Shown: in pieces, positions 34,964 to 48,581 of the stretch
Position numbering within the stretch: position 1 is the first letter of the stretch
How the letters are laid out: each line of letters starts with the position of its first letter
Assembly (NCBI RefSeq): GCF_030253575.1
Contig: NC_080561.1
Coordinates: 8,652,501-8,716,500 of the forward strand
From: Rhododendron vialii
Lineage: Eukaryota; Streptophyta; Magnoliopsida; Ericales; Ericaceae
Length of the DNA: 64,000 bases
Direction of reading: 5' to 3'
Notes under the pieces: model-generated
Told to the model about the DNA's origin: nothing
The model's database searches: none
Seen by the model: the letters and a program-made list of their open reading frames with translations, nothing else
Translations under genes and position numbers: made by a program

Positions 34964-37900
34964 ACAAGAAGAAAAATGAAGTTCCATTGATAACATGTTG
35001 GGTATCACAGAACCCATGGCCGCCAGAAATGCTAGCAAGATTCAAACATTCATTTAACTTTCCTTTGTCGCAACAGACAGACCATAATCTACAGAGCATT
35101 ATGCATCCATATTTTTTCTAAACTTCATCAGAGAAAATCAAAGGTTCAAACCAGTCAGGTAACCGAAAACTGATTTACAATTTATATTGAGCTATGTAAG
35201 GCATGGCTGTACCACAACATCACAATCCAAGAGTAAGAAGGGATTAGTACATTTAAACGGAACTCGGCATTCATGAAATATGCTGCCTAAATATCCACCG
35301 AGCCCACATCAAACACCAAATTGATCATAGAAGAAACGAAATTCAAATACACAATCCTCATCCCCGCCCCACCTAATTTCATCAACCTCCAAGACTAATA
35401 GCAGAACTGGAATGCGCCGCAATAACACATGGAGAAGCATAAGAATCTTGAGTGAAAAGCATGCACAAACAGTTAAAACACTGCTGTGGAGACAAACCTG
35501 AGCAAGTGAGTAGAGCATCCTCGAAGAAACAGCAGTTGTATGAGTTCGCAGAAGGTTCTTGTTTGCCTCCTCTCTTTTCCACTCGTATCCATAACTACAG
35601 GAAAAGTCCTCTTCTCACACATTGTCAAGGTAAACAGCTATATTGAATAGAAGAAGAGAAGAAACGGAGAAGCTTCATACCCCCTGGACCCATAGCCACC
35701 AAACTCATGAACATGCTTCACCCGCTCAACATAATCTTCAGGCAGCATCTTTGTAGTAGATGGAACTATAAGTGTAATCACCAAAACAGAAAAATATTAA
35801 GAGAGAAATCATTGAATGGAGACAATGAAGTTGAAATGTTGAATTGTTGAACTCAAGTGAACCAAACCTTGCAGGAAGAATGTATCATGAGAATCACGAG
35901 CAGGGTGTTGTTGCGGCTGGAACAGTGCATCAAAATTCCAGAAACTGAAAAGCAAAAAAGAAATGTACCAACAGTTAATGCTATTTTTTGGAAATATCAT
36001 CTACTGCTATATAGCAGCTGCAATCGCACAAAATGTGTTTTGGGGAGTGGAACAGGCAATTGAAGGGGTCTGGAAACAGCGTGTGGGAGTGAGTGGTATG
36101 GGGCCTCTATTTGTTTTTATTGTTTAGGTGGTTGGCATCTTGTCGATTCTTTTTTTCCCCTCCGTTTTCTTGTTTTATGCTTATTTAAAAAATCTGAGGC
36201 TGAGGACTAGGTTTAATTTTAGCGAGCAACAGCACTAGGAGAGTCCATATACTCTTTGAAGCTCTCTCAATGCTTTTCTTTTCCTTTGTTATCGATTTCA
36301 TTCTTTACCTTTATGATAATGACATTTCTTTGCCGATCAAAAAAAATATTTAAGACCAACTGATGTTAGCCGTGACAATAATCCGAGTTGTGCACAGTCA
36401 AAACACTGACGGAAATTATACACAACAAATTGTAATTTGTCCCCCAAAAAAGGAGTAAATATGATGATAGGGGCTCCAAGTATCTCATTCAGTAAACCAG
36501 TTGCCTTTGAACATCAACAATTGGTGCAGTGTTTGGAGGCACCTTATTCTTTAGAAAGAGTTTCTGTGATTTCATTCACTTTCTGAAGTATATCTACTAT
36601 GAGGAGATTATTGCCAACCACATCTCATTGTTGTCATTTGTCAACATTGGGCCTAGCAACTGTTGCAAACCAACTTGTGCGTAAGGTAAAAATTCCGCAC
36701 TTAAATGTGCTACAGTGCATCATTCATACACCACCCCTATACTTGAAATGTGGTGAGTTCAAGGCTATCAAGGGAACAACTAGACAGCCACACAAGCTTC
36801 TTGTAATCAGAAGCACCAATAAACCATAGAAAGATAAAGACTACAGTGCATCATTCATACACCACCCCTATACTTGAAATGTGGTGATTTCAAGGCTATC
36901 AAGGGAACAACTAGACAGCCACACAAGCTTCTTGTAATCAGAAGCACCAATAAACCATAGAAAGATAAAGACCGGCTACCTGCTTTCGACAAAGTTGTTC
37001 GTCGGCATCTCTTCAAATCTGCACCAAGTACGCAACCAAGTGATATCAATATCAAGCCAAACATAAAAACATAACTCTTTATCCAAAACTCCTGATTTAA
37101 AGCTGTTTGTGGCCATATCCTCAAACAGTTTCTTCATCAATATATACATCTGTTCAATACAAAGGTCCGTTCAGATTCCCAAGAAAACTAGGTGGAATGA
37201 ACCTATCATGTGATGACATGAACCTCATAATGGCCGCATGAATAAAACACGTGGATAAATGTATCTAAGTGAGATTCAAACAGCTAATAGGCCCATAAAA
37301 TACCTATAGGCAAATACTAAAGCCCAGGACCAGAACCTTACACTCGCCCTCTTCTTGTGGACTGCATCAATAACATCAAATATTGACGGAGTGCTAATGT
37401 ATTGAAGACTCTATGTTTAAAATGTGAGTGCATCTATATCACCAACATTATCAACGTAATGACTCACAAAGACATACCTAACTAAAGCAAATATGTGAAG
37501 ATGAAAAGGTACCTTAGAGGGCAATTTTGAAAAAACGTTTTATCTTCCCATGATATACAAACATAAAGGCATGTACATATGCATGACAGGACAATGACTA
37601 TATCTTACCCCATCTGCAGGAAAATCATCTTGATTTGCTGTCGCACCTGAAATGAAGAGATTTTCAAAAATATTACCAAGACACGAAACAACTATCAAGT
37701 ATGTGACAAACATACATCTTACAGTGACCAGCTATCACTAAAATGTAGATGACGACTATTGCCTTTGGCCCTTTGCTATGATCTTGGCTGTTTTCATGCA
37801 TGAAATGCAAATCTTGTGATCTAGCCAAATCAGTCAGGCGAAGTCTGTAGATAAAGTCAACTCATAGCCAATTCACATATTGCAATGCTATCCCAACCTC

Positions 37901-40900
37901 TATACCTAAGATTACGAACACAGATTGGTCCTGTAAGTGGACGGGGACCAGATCAGTGTAAGCCATGTTACCACATGCTCACATATGTGGGTACTATAAG
38001 GGTGGAATTGTACAGAGTACAGATCAGAATTTAAGGAAATTCTAGAGCAATTTTCATTGAACAACTGGAAATCCAATGAGATAGTCTGTTCTTCCTTCAA
38101 ATTAATCACATAAAATCACGTATTTTGAAGCATTATCGCCTTTCTAAAAGATTTGACATGCCAAAACCCCACTCATCCCGAATTATTTAGGATTTTTGTC
38201 CCCCTAAGGAAATCTCTGAGGAACAGAATGGGAAAAAAAATTAGGATCTCTTTGAACCGCCGGTGCAAAACAACAATGTACCATGCTTCAGGTGCATTCC
38301 AAAAACAAATTGCTACTCTTTCATGCATTTGTATCATTGTAACATCTCAAATTTCAAAACATACATTTTTGTGGACAAGGGAAACAAGATATATAGCTTG
38401 AGAGAGGGACATTGAGTACAGGGGCCCAACCCCAGACCTAATGAACTGGTTAGAAGGTGTCTACTCTGAGCCAACCTATGCTGATCTAAAACCTACATTA
38501 GATATGCTACACACCTTTTAGTAGCTAAATTTTTGTCAGAATGAAGTTCATGGCATCAAACTGTACAGTGTACAAGACAAGTTTAAAGGCAAACCAAAAA
38601 TGTCTCCATGAAACAAGTGATAACAAACTTCTGATAATGTCTCAATTGGTTAAACAATACCCTTCCTCAAACTTCACCAATGATATATGGCTACCTGTGA
38701 TTTTTTGGGCCCTTTTGTTCTTGGTCTTCTTTTTACATGGGTGACATCCACTTGATGCCTTTTCTTTGGTTTTTGTACTTATCAAAAGCCCAAAAACCAA
38801 GGATACGGCTTCACTTAGAACGCGCAAAGAAGGATCGACATAGCTGAACCCAAAAAGACTGGACCAATGCCTGCTGAGTTAACTTGTCCACTTAGTTTGG
38901 AAATAAAATATTTCTTGTACTCTTTCTTGCCTTTCAAGATTACATTTATTTTGAGCATTTAAAGAAAAAGATGAAACCGCAAAGGAATAGATAAAAAGAA
39001 AGGAAAAGGACTATGAAAATATATCCTTACCTTGAGCAATGGATGAAGAGAGCCACCTCCAACAGGCTGACCTTTAGAACTGAAGTTATATTCCTTGAAT
39101 TCTAGATCCTTCCAATCACCCCTTCAAATAAAAACAGGAGAGAAAAATCTGTAAGCTCAACAAGCTGCAAATGCCGCTAATGTTCAATTCGTGCATAAGC
39201 AATTGGCATCTAGGTTTTAGCAGATGAGAAGACAAAGGTTAAACCTTTTTGGCCACATGGAGGGTTCGCATCTAATCTTTCGATAGACTCAAAAATACGA
39301 CTTCAAGACAAGGGAACACATTAACAATAAACAGACAAAAGAAATACAATGCTAGCCGAACACAGAGGCCTAATATGTAATCCTTACTGATCTAAAAATA
39401 TCCAAACATCAGTTGGTCATGTGCCCTGCCAGGGATGCACATCAAGATGAGTTATTGACAACATGCAGAAGATATTGCATTCAGTGGCTACAGAATCAGG
39501 TGCTTAGTAGCAGGATCCTTCTAAAATGGGTGCGCTCCCAAGACAGGAGCTCGAATCGGCGCTCCCAAGATGGGAGCTCGACGGAAGCTGGCTCCCAACT
39601 AAGGAGGGAGCTTATTGGGCAGTTAAGGCAACTATTCTCTTACTCTTAAAGGAGTTATGCCATTGTGGAAATAAAAATATGAAAATCTTATCACTCAAGA
39701 AGTTTTGCAAGTTGAAAATATCTAACTTCCTACAAGTACCCTTTAAGATCGTGAAAATTCTCATAAGTAATCACTTTTCCTTCAAGGGTTAAGTATTTAA
39801 AGATACATCCTATACGTATTATAGGAAATCTATATACGCTCCTTAGGCGCTCCCAACCTTAGGAGTTCTATGTGCCTCTGCTCCCCTGCACCTGCTCCCG
39901 TCCCCGCCCCCGCTTCGTGCTACTAAGATCAGGTGAGAAGTCAAAATTGGATACGATTTTTTGGCAAGAGACCTCGTTAGCTAGAAGACATGCTTGGGTT
40001 CATTGAAACAACAAAAACTAGAGAGTAGTACCAGTCAAGATTCCACAATTCAAGCAGCTTTGGCCTTGACCCTTGAAAGCATTGAACAAGTAAATATCTG
40101 AATAAGTGGCGGTGGTGTGGAAAAGGACAAAAAGAGAGAAGTACCATATCATAATTTCAAGATTATATAGAGACAGTGTTGTATAAAAAGGCCCACAAGT
40201 AATGTCATTTACCAAACTATCCAATACAATTTCTAAGCAAAAACATGTCTCTGAATATGCAATGGGTATCTTAATTACCTTAGAATATTTTCTCGAGTCA
40301 AATCCGTAGCAAATTTTTTCCTTCTTGGAGCGTATTTAGGACCTTTTCTTACTGAGTAGCCTTTCCATGGCCTAGGAAAAGTAAATAAAGAATTACCAAC
40401 CTTAAACAGATATGAGATGCAACACAAGAAAAATTAACACAGGAAAACTTATTAAGCTTCGTAAGTGCAACAGAGAGAGTGAGCAATTTTTTTAGCCAGG
40501 ATACAGGTTTCAGCTTGCCACTAAATACAACAGGAGAGAAATGCAATAGGAAAACATAAGGAAATAAATTGAACAACTGGTAGATAATTACTGGGGAGAA
40601 ATGAGCTTCCGTCGTTTGAGAGCATCAATTTCTTTTGGGTCAACGACCTGTAGAATTAATAATTTACAATAAAGAGGAGGAAAGCACCACGACTGAGACG
40701 ATGCAGGAATTATGGTAATAATATACTACGTTTTTGTTTTCTTTTTCCCCTTTTGATGACTACATTGAGTGAGTTATTACAGGAACTAGTCCTCTAATAT
40801 CAGCACTTAATATAATAGGCTTTGAGAAAGTTCTCAAGTATATCTGGCTGTCAATTGTTATAGCCCATTCTTGCATGGTTGTTATAACCCATTCTTACAT

Positions 40901-42939
40901 AATTATTCTGCCACGCAATTACGGTACTTAATTTCCTGAAAAACACATGGGTAAAATAATGAACACTTTGTACAAGCAGTAGTATCAGCTCTGGATGCTT
41001 CTTGTGTATCAGGTAATCATAAACTACAAATAAATTCACTTCAAACAAAAACCGTTAGTTGTATGAACATCAAGTTATCAACTTCATTTTGTCCATGGAA
41101 AGCAAAGATGGGAACTTCAGTTGTCCTGAAACTCAGAGCAGAAACAGACACAACAACCTACCGAAGTACCCTAACAGTGAAAGTAAATCAATTACAGACA
41201 TAATCACCTCTCCATCTTGAATCCGTATAAGCAAATCTTTGACTTTGTCGTCCACATCTTGAACCTAAAGCAACTAACCAGCATTAGAAGAATGACCAAT
41301 GATATATTGCTGCCACAGCCATGGTGTATGCATTGCAGAAATGCGTCGATGCCAACATGTTACGTATTGTCAGTAGGCACCATCAAATAACTGACCACAA
41401 GCCAATATTCAAGAGAACTAGCTCTCTTGAAAACCAAACTTCAAATAAAGATTGAAGCTTACAAACTATATGTTGAGTGTTGACAATCTATGTCCAGAAC
41501 TCCATAAAAACTCTCAGAAGCAGATAATTGTGAAGTGAAACATAATTCAGCTTCTAAGTTCATGAACCAATAATAAGAATGGGAAAATCCTACGTGTCAC
41601 CAACAAATAACTAAAATGAAACTCTAGAATATTCAATAATGACAGAATATCTGATGCACAAAAAATAAAAATTCAGTGTTCATTATCTTTCGCTACAACT
41701 TGGGTGATGTCAATGCATTGAGTGCCTACGTGCAGTATCAAACTTCAAAATAACATCTAAACGAGATAAAATTTGTGACAAATTAATCCCATGAAGAGAA
41801 GGTTTGGGTGTTATAATTTTACATAGTAGTTTTTCAGACCTATACAGTTTGAGGATTTTTTTGTCAGATTTACCTTCCTGGTCAGTTGCTTCCCCATCTC
41901 CACCCATTGATTCTTTATAGCTTGTGAGCGGCCTATTTTAAAAACCGTCGTATCCATTTTCCTCTGCATGCAAGAACAACAAATCAAAACATCCATGGAC
42001 AAACAAGCAGTCACTAAATCAGTTTCTAATAACCATTTGTACGTAAGCATAAAGAATCCCTAAACAGCAAACAAAAAATGAATTTTCTAAGAAGGGCCAA
42101 CATTCACTCATGTTGGGCTATGTCACAACTCACAAGAACTTGTCCATGGAACTTTGTTTACCAGTCAAATAATTTCTAAGTAAAATCAAGAACTACAAAA
42201 ATTCCAGACTGATCTCTACATCCAACCAATGCCACAAAAATGAGCTCATCACTCGCTACATCCAGAGTTTCAAATATGGACACGATCCAAGCACATAATA
42301 GAGCATTGCCATGCCTAGATGAGCAATCTCATGCATTAGAACACAATTTCTACTTGCAAATCAATTCTAATATTATAAAGGAAGTATAACCTGCAACTCA
42401 TCTAGTGAGATGCCCTCTGGTGGTACAGCCAAGAACACTTGCACTTCAGGTGATCCTGCAGCAGCATATGTTTTCCCTTCCTCGGTGAGTACCCATCTCT
42501 CCCTCTTAATGTCCTGCACAATTTCCATAAAGCCTATGTGACCAACTGAATTTTAAAAAAACAACGAAAATATAATTTGCAACACATACAATATGACCAT
42601 ATAAATTTCTCTCTCTGCCTCTGTTATTGGAAATTATCCTGCAATCTGAACTAAGTATCCCATTACAACTTATCTCAGATATGCCAGCTATCCAATTTCT
42701 CTCTCTGACTCTGATTATTAGCTTGGGGTTCCCATTTTTTTGTGTCCTATGTCTGAACATATATGTATGCATGAGAGAGAGGGAGAGAGAACCTGAGCAT
42801 CGACGAGCTTGAAACCGTGAAGGCTTTTGATGATGTTGGCGATGTCTTGGTGATCAATTCCGCGTTCGGCAGCGAACTGACCAGAGTCTGTTATCTCCTC
42901 ATTCTTCTCGAGGAAGCCCAGCACTGCTTCCTCTGCCAT
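33058..42939 (-). CDS. Phenylalanyl-tRNA synthetase alpha subunit, cytosolic
   Basis: Eighteen exons, from the ATG at 42939: 42793-42939, 42391-42513, 41874-41963, 41208-41264, 40592-40647, 40279-40371, 39031-39121, 37609-37646, 36980-37018, 35868-35944, 35681-35765, 35498-35594, 34775-34871, 34016-34087, 33696-33762, 33446-33571, 33217-33271, 33058-33108. They total 1461 bases, or 486 aa, with consistent phases and GT-AG introns; Arabidopsis alpha is about the same length. The N-terminal helical DNA/tRNA-binding region starts [20 protein letters not shown]. The class II catalytic core includes [17 protein letters not shown], motif 2 [17 protein letters not shown] (FRNE at 346-349) and motif 3 GLSLER (447-452). 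The protein pairs with the beta subunit as an alpha2beta2 enzyme charging tRNA-Phe. The promoter side has a (CT)n leader. Introns 6 and 9 carry a hAT-like MITE and a 131-bp duplication. Confidence 0.97.
34931..34959. repeat. (GA)n microsatellite in a PheRS intron
   Basis: A GA run of about 29 bases lies about 60 bases beyond exon 13, inside the intron at 34872-35497. Confidence 0.9.
36710..36971. repeat. 131-bp tandem duplication in a PheRS intron
   Basis: CTACAGTGCATCATTCATAC starts at 36710 and again at 36841. The two 131-base copies are nearly identical (the clearest difference is GTGAGTTC versus GTGATTTC). The second copy ends about seven bases from the donor site of exon 9 (GT at 36978-36979 on the minus strand), so the duplication stops just short of the splice site. 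Confidence 0.93.
39503..39927. mobile_element. hAT-like MITE inside a PheRS intron
   Basis: The terminal inverted repeats CTTAGTAGCA and TGCTACTAAG are flanked by the 8-bp direct repeat ATCAGGTG (39495-39502 and 39928-39935), the TSD size of hAT transposons. Sub-terminal regions are rich in GCTCCCAAG/GGGAGCTC units. The insert is in the intron between exons 6 and 7 (39122-40278), well away from both splice sites. Confidence 0.88.
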
Positions 42940-42940
42940 T

Positions 42941-42961
42941 CTCTCTCTCTCTCTCTCTCTT
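42941..42961. repeat. (CT)n tract in the PheRS leader
   Basis: A CT run lies immediately before the ATG on the gene's upstream side (GA on the coding strand), a common 5'UTR feature of plant housekeeping genes. Confidence 0.8.
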
Positions 42962-44070
42962 GTGCTCTTGTCCAAAAACACGCGCAGAAATATGATGACG
43001 GTTTCTGGCCAATGGGCTCTGACCTAGTTGGGTCCTTCCTTTTGGGAGGCCAGATTACCCGTTGTGGGCGTGGTTTCACGGCTCTGAATAACTTCTCAAT
43101 AACTGGGCCGGGCCGGGCCATAAAGACGGTTTTTTCAATTTCTTTTTTCTTCTCCTTTTTCTCCTATATATATAATGTATTATACTACTACTACTATTTG
43201 GATTTTGGTTAATTAGAAAGATCCTCCCATTGTGGGAAAGACTTGTCAATTTTTTGAGATGGTTCTGGTGAATAAAAAGCTTTCTCTTCGGGTAAACCAT
43301 TTTCTGAATTGTCATTTTCGCTTGGTTAACTTATTTATAGGTAATTAATTTTCACACTTTTTTTTTCTTTTTTATAACCACTCTCTTCTTTTTGTCCGAT
43401 TGTGACGGAAATTCAAACTTGACATTTCGTTTGCATAATCTTTTACATTTAGAATAACAACATTGTATACCCAGCAATCACTTTTAGACGGAAGTAATAG
43501 TAGTTTAGTACGATAACAATCTCTCACTCACACATTCATGCCAATACAGCGTTAAAGTTTTTGTGAACATGAACCCAAATTAAGGATTAGTCAATTAAGG
43601 GTATGACAAATAAGGATGTACCATCCCAATTAAGTATGCAAGTTTGGGTCTCACCAATTACAGATACTCTTGAGACTACGGGAGATTGCTCGCATTAACT
43701 TCATAGTCCTGCAGGAACTAATCAAGGAGCGTGTAAGTTAATTTGAACAACCGACTACCATAACAAGACTATTTGGTGAATTATAATTCTATTTGGTGTT
43801 CATTTAAGATTTTGAGGAGCTAAGTAGCTTTCATGTACTTTTATGCTCTTTCAAAACCAGTGTTTGATCATGAAAGTAATAGATCAAGACATAGACTAAA
43901 ATTTTGAGGACTTCGTTTGTAGCTTTCATTAATGCTTTGAATGGGTTCAACCTTTCATGTCTTTTTGTCACACGTCACAGCTGAAATTGACACCTATATT
44001 TTCACAATACTATGACAGATTGTCCGGACACATCCCAAAAGGAAAAGAACCCAACTACGGCCACCAACGG
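42962..44070. other. Promoter side of PheRS and intergenic DNA
   Basis: A GC-richer block at about 42965-43130 probably holds the PheRS promoter and leader. Beyond 43130 the sequence is AT-rich and I see no gene or bounded repeat. Confidence 0.4.
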
Positions 44071-44071
44071 G

Positions 44072-44665
44072 TTGTGCACCGTCCGACACATGACTCACTT
44101 TGGGATCCGTACAAATAATCCGAATTGTTCAATATTTAAAAAAAAATACGAGTGAACTTATGAGAAATCAGTTTAATTGAATATGTGTAGGTACTCGATC
44201 TAATCTTTTAATTTTTAATTCATATTACAAGATCCTGAATTTGAATAAAAAATTATTCCCTCCGTCCGGATTTAATAGTCCCTCATTCAATTTTAACAGG
44301 ATAGGATCAAAAAAAAAAATTAACCGGATGAAAAATGAGTTATATTTTTAAATTGGTAATGAATTTTATATTCAATATGGATATTGTTTGATAGATCTCA
44401 ATTAGTTCTATAAGACAATATTTTCAAAATTACATAAAACATTATAAATTACAATATATAATAAATTAAAAAATGGTACAAACTCCCAAAAAGGACTATT
44501 AAATCCGGACCAATTGAGTAAAAGATTTGATTGAGCACTTACACATATCCAATTAAGCTGATTTTTCGTAGGCCCGCTTTGATTATTTTTAATTATTGAA
44601 CGGATTGGATTATCTATGCAAGCCCATAAGTGGGCATCGCATGCCGATTTGTACACCGTCAGTGC
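44072..44665. repeat. Diverged foldback element interrupted by a Stowaway MITE
   Basis: The left part (GTGCACCGTCC...GTACAAATAATCCGAATTGTTCAATATTT...ATCAGTTTAATTGAATATGTGTAGG) pairs imperfectly with the right part read in reverse (ACGGTGTACAAAT...ATAATCCAATCCGTTCAATAATT...ATCAGCTTAATTGGATATGTGTAAG). The Stowaway at 44256-44518 separates the arms. The motifs resemble those of the palindrome at 50.1-50.45 kb. Confidence 0.55.
44256..44518. mobile_element. Stowaway (Tc1/mariner-type) MITE
   Basis: The left end TTCCCTCCGTCCGGATTTAA and the right end read in reverse (CTCAATTGGTCCGGATTTAA) share TCCGGATTTAATAGTCC. TA dinucleotides flank it at 44254-44255 and 44519-44520. The CCCTCCGTCC terminus is diagnostic of Stowaway elements. 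It is inserted near the centre of an older foldback. Confidence 0.85.
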
Positions 44666-45381
44666 CCTTACAGCCCGTTTGGATGACGGATTTATTTTAG
44701 GTGGATATAGAGGGATGGTGGTTTTGAAGGTGAATATATAAGAAGGGTGGACCCTACTCCTAAGAATGGTGGATTTGTATATCCGGTGTTTGAGTATTTT
44801 TTGAGAAAGGGGATTTGAAAGGTGGATATGATGGAATTAGAGGTCAAATGACTGAATTGCCCCCACTTTGATTTTTTAATGCCCAAAATTAATTGGTGTA
44901 TTTCTTATTAATTAGAATAAATTAATATTTCCCATTAATTTTAGGATAAAATAATTTCATTTTAGAATACAAACGTTGAAAATACGTTTTTTATTAGAAA
45001 GAATATGAGTCCGGCTCCTCTCCAATCCTCCTAAAATTGGAGGATCCTCAAGTTCTGATCCAACGGCTGAGAATTTAACATTAAACCAATCCATCTAAAG
45101 GCCATACAAATGAGCACACACAATTATTCAATCCCCACCCACCCTCTCTTTGATCCCCACCCACCCTCTCTTTGATCCCCACCCCATTCACCGCCATTAA
45201 CGATAATTTTAAACCAACCCATCTAACACTAATTTTATTCACCAGCCATTCACGGCCATCCTTGAGTTCTTCTACGTTGATGATCAAATATCTCATTCCC
45301 AGTGATTAAGGTTAGGCTTGGAAGCGGCAGCGGGTATGAGCGATGGATTTGTCGGAAGGAGCGGACGACGGTAGTAATGGC

Positions 45382-45724
45382 TGTAAGAAATATTTTTAAG
45401 GCCCACTTAGTCACATGGGTGATTAAGGGATTGCCCACTTACATTATGTTTGTAGTTGTGGTTTCAAAGCTCTTGGCTTTCCACTATTCCTATTATTTGT
45501 AAGTTTAAGTTTCCATGATGGAGGGAAACTATAAGGTTTTTTGAGGAAGATTAAGGGTCCCTAACCTAGCATTTTATAAGCCTATAATCTCCATCAAATC
45601 TAGGCGATCTCAAGTCATGCATAGGTTAGAAGACACCTAAATCTAATACGTGTGTGTTCGGTGTTCAACTTGAACAACAATGGCTTGCGTATACCGGTAT
45701 GGTATTGGTATTATTTATCTTACA
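45382..45724 (+). repeat. 5' LTR
   Basis: TGTAAGAAATATTTTTAAGG ... TTATCTTACA. It lacks a 26-base block present in the 3' LTR. Confidence 0.92.
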
Positions 45725-48581
45725 TGTGGTATCAGAGCCAGCCTCTAGATCATGTTGTTTAGTTTCGGATTTGATACAATTACCACGTATTTCACGCTAA
45801 AGTCTTAGACTTTTCAGATAAATGCATCGAAAGGGTTGGATAAAGTGAATGGTAGATTATTTTATTTTCTTAATCAGCTTTCGATTTTCATTTACTGTAT
45901 CACTACATTTTGCAAGTTAGGTGTCAATTTGTTAGGATCTCGTTTGGTGATTCTCCGCCATCTAATCCATATATGGTTTTATTTGTTGAGACATCTAGTG
46001 TGTATATGTCCCGTGATTCTAGATTGATCCGGCAAAACAAGTTATAATTTCGGGAAGGCACTCACTACCGCATCATGTATGGATTAATTCATCACATCAC
46101 GTGGGCATATATATATAGATCCTATTACGTGGTATATATTTAGCTTGAATTTGGAGTTGGTGTGATCACTTAAATCCATTCTTTTGTCTCGGAATTTTAG
46201 CGAGGCCAGTTGTGCTCTCAATAGTTATTCAATTCCGTAAATAGTGATGGATGGTGTTGAAAATCAACTCGGAAAAGTGCATGCCTTTACAGTGACTGAT
46301 ATGTTCTTAATGTCGAACTAAAGTATTTGCGAGTATTATGTGTTTCGTAATTATCAGAATGGGGTCTGTTCATGTTCTGGTGCGGATCGAGTAATTGGTT
46401 TTTAAGTGACCAGGTTGATTACTCTTTAAGAGTGAGCAGTTGTTGCTGACGTCTATAGTACAAAAGGCATGAACATGAAGGTATAGTGCTTGGTTGTTCG
46501 TTTGCTTTGGCAATACCACTATTAAATTTGGTGCACCGTGCAAGATAGGCCTTTCATTATGGTGATCACATATTATGTTCGACATATTGATGTACTTATC
46601 TTTTAGCAATGATTCTGGGCAAGCAGAATTTGTATATGTGATGCTAAGACTTATTTCATACAGTTAAGTTTGGTTGATGCTTTTGGGGTAACTTGAACAT
46701 CATAATATTTTAAAATTAGCCACAGTATTTTAAAATATTGTGATGATTGATATCAAGTACGGTCACTAGTGGAATAGTCGCTGGACTATAGATGTTCGCA
46801 TCATATGGCATCTACCATTGAGTTTGAATTAGTAAAATTAATTATTTTTGCCCACAGGAGAATAATTAGTTCTATTAATTCGTTTGGGAAAATTTCTACG
46901 ATCACAAGTGAAGGAATTTTCATTTTGATATTCGAAATTTGCTAGTCTTGTTGTTGCAGTGAAGTAGATTCAGTGCGTGTTGCAGCCTTTGCCCACAGGG
47001 AGGTTTGAATTTACTTTGTTTAAGATAAAGATTAGCATAAAAGTTGAAGTTAAATCATGAAAATAAAACTCAGTCCTGCGAGGAGGCTGTTATTTTTGTG
47101 ATTTAAGTTGAGTAAGATGATCATTTGAAAGTTGAGAATAAACTTTTCCTATGCCCACCGATACGGAGAATTTGTTCTCATTATTGTGATCATTTATCTT
47201 ATTTATACAGTGTTACGTAAATTCATGCGTGATGCACCTCTACCCACAGGAAGGTTAGAATTTACAGGCAAATTGCGAGTCATTATTTCTTGGCTGTTGT
47301 AGCCATTCATACTGCTTTTAAAGTTGCTTCTTGCATTCCGCTATAAAGTTGCGGGAATTATATTGACTATCTAGAAATTCACTTTTCTATGATGCAGGGG
47401 TCATGATTTTGCGCTATGTGAATGAAGCATCTATAGTCATATAATCAAGTGCGCAAAATAAAATTAAAACATTAATAGTGGGAGAAGTTTAACCCTTTAG
47501 GATTAATGTTCAAACTTCAAAGTACTATCCATTTAGAGTTCTTTATCTATACTAGTAGCTTGAGGACCATTGGAATATCCAGTATAGTTTTGGCATGGAT
47601 AGCATCGAGAAAAGAGTTTTGCCCAAAAAAAAAAAAAAAACCATGGTCATTTTGCTTATAAATAGAGGAAAAGTATACTCCGTAAGGTTAGTGGGAGCAT
47701 ATATATATATATATATTTTCTGGGCTATATGGATATTGGTTATGGGTTTACTGGATCGATATTCAAGTGAACATGATATAAAGTACTAGAAGGCTACAAA
47801 TAAAGGTTATGAGGTACTTATAAATAGCCAAGAATTTTTAAGTTGATTTACATGCATCCTGATCATGTCTTAAGTTACAATTTTCTATGAATGTAGAAAT
47901 TAGTGGGAGCTATGCATGAAACTAAATAGCATGTACTAAAGGTCTCAAGTTGTCGATGTTATGGTGAGATCATTATTAAGTTTACCACGGCTACAATTTC
48001 ATTCTCTAAGATAAAGTAAAAAGCCGAATAGAGTATATCGACATAAAGTAGCTCATTAGGGGGAGAGAGAGATCAGAGTTCAAAAAACACTTTTCGTGAC
48101 CATTGAGCATAAAGTATTGAGCTAATTCTTGCCGGCAAAATAGTGTATGTCATGTTGTGAAAATATGACATGTTAGCTCATTTTATAGTGTTTTCTCTCG
48201 TTTCTTGCTCAATTCAGGTTTTGTCACACTATAAGTGTTCTTAGAGAATTAAAAACGTACATGTGCACATAAGGTAAGAAGTACGTATAAAGTTTATCCG
48301 TTGGGATAAATAAAGAGGACCCTAAATGACTACTAGTTAGTCATTTATCAAGTTTATCTTATTCGGTCTTAACCGGTACTCGTTGGAAAGTGTCACACAT
48401 TGTAATACATGGAAGGGAATGTCTGTAGTTACGGCACTACCGCTATGATTCATGTTTGATATTTTGCAATGAGTAGGAGGTTTTCTAAACTTTAAAGTAA
48501 TGGGCAGTTTCAGTTGTATGGCCATATAAAGTATTTATCACCTTAAAATGTAAACATGTGTCTCGTGGGCCAGTGGGAGAA

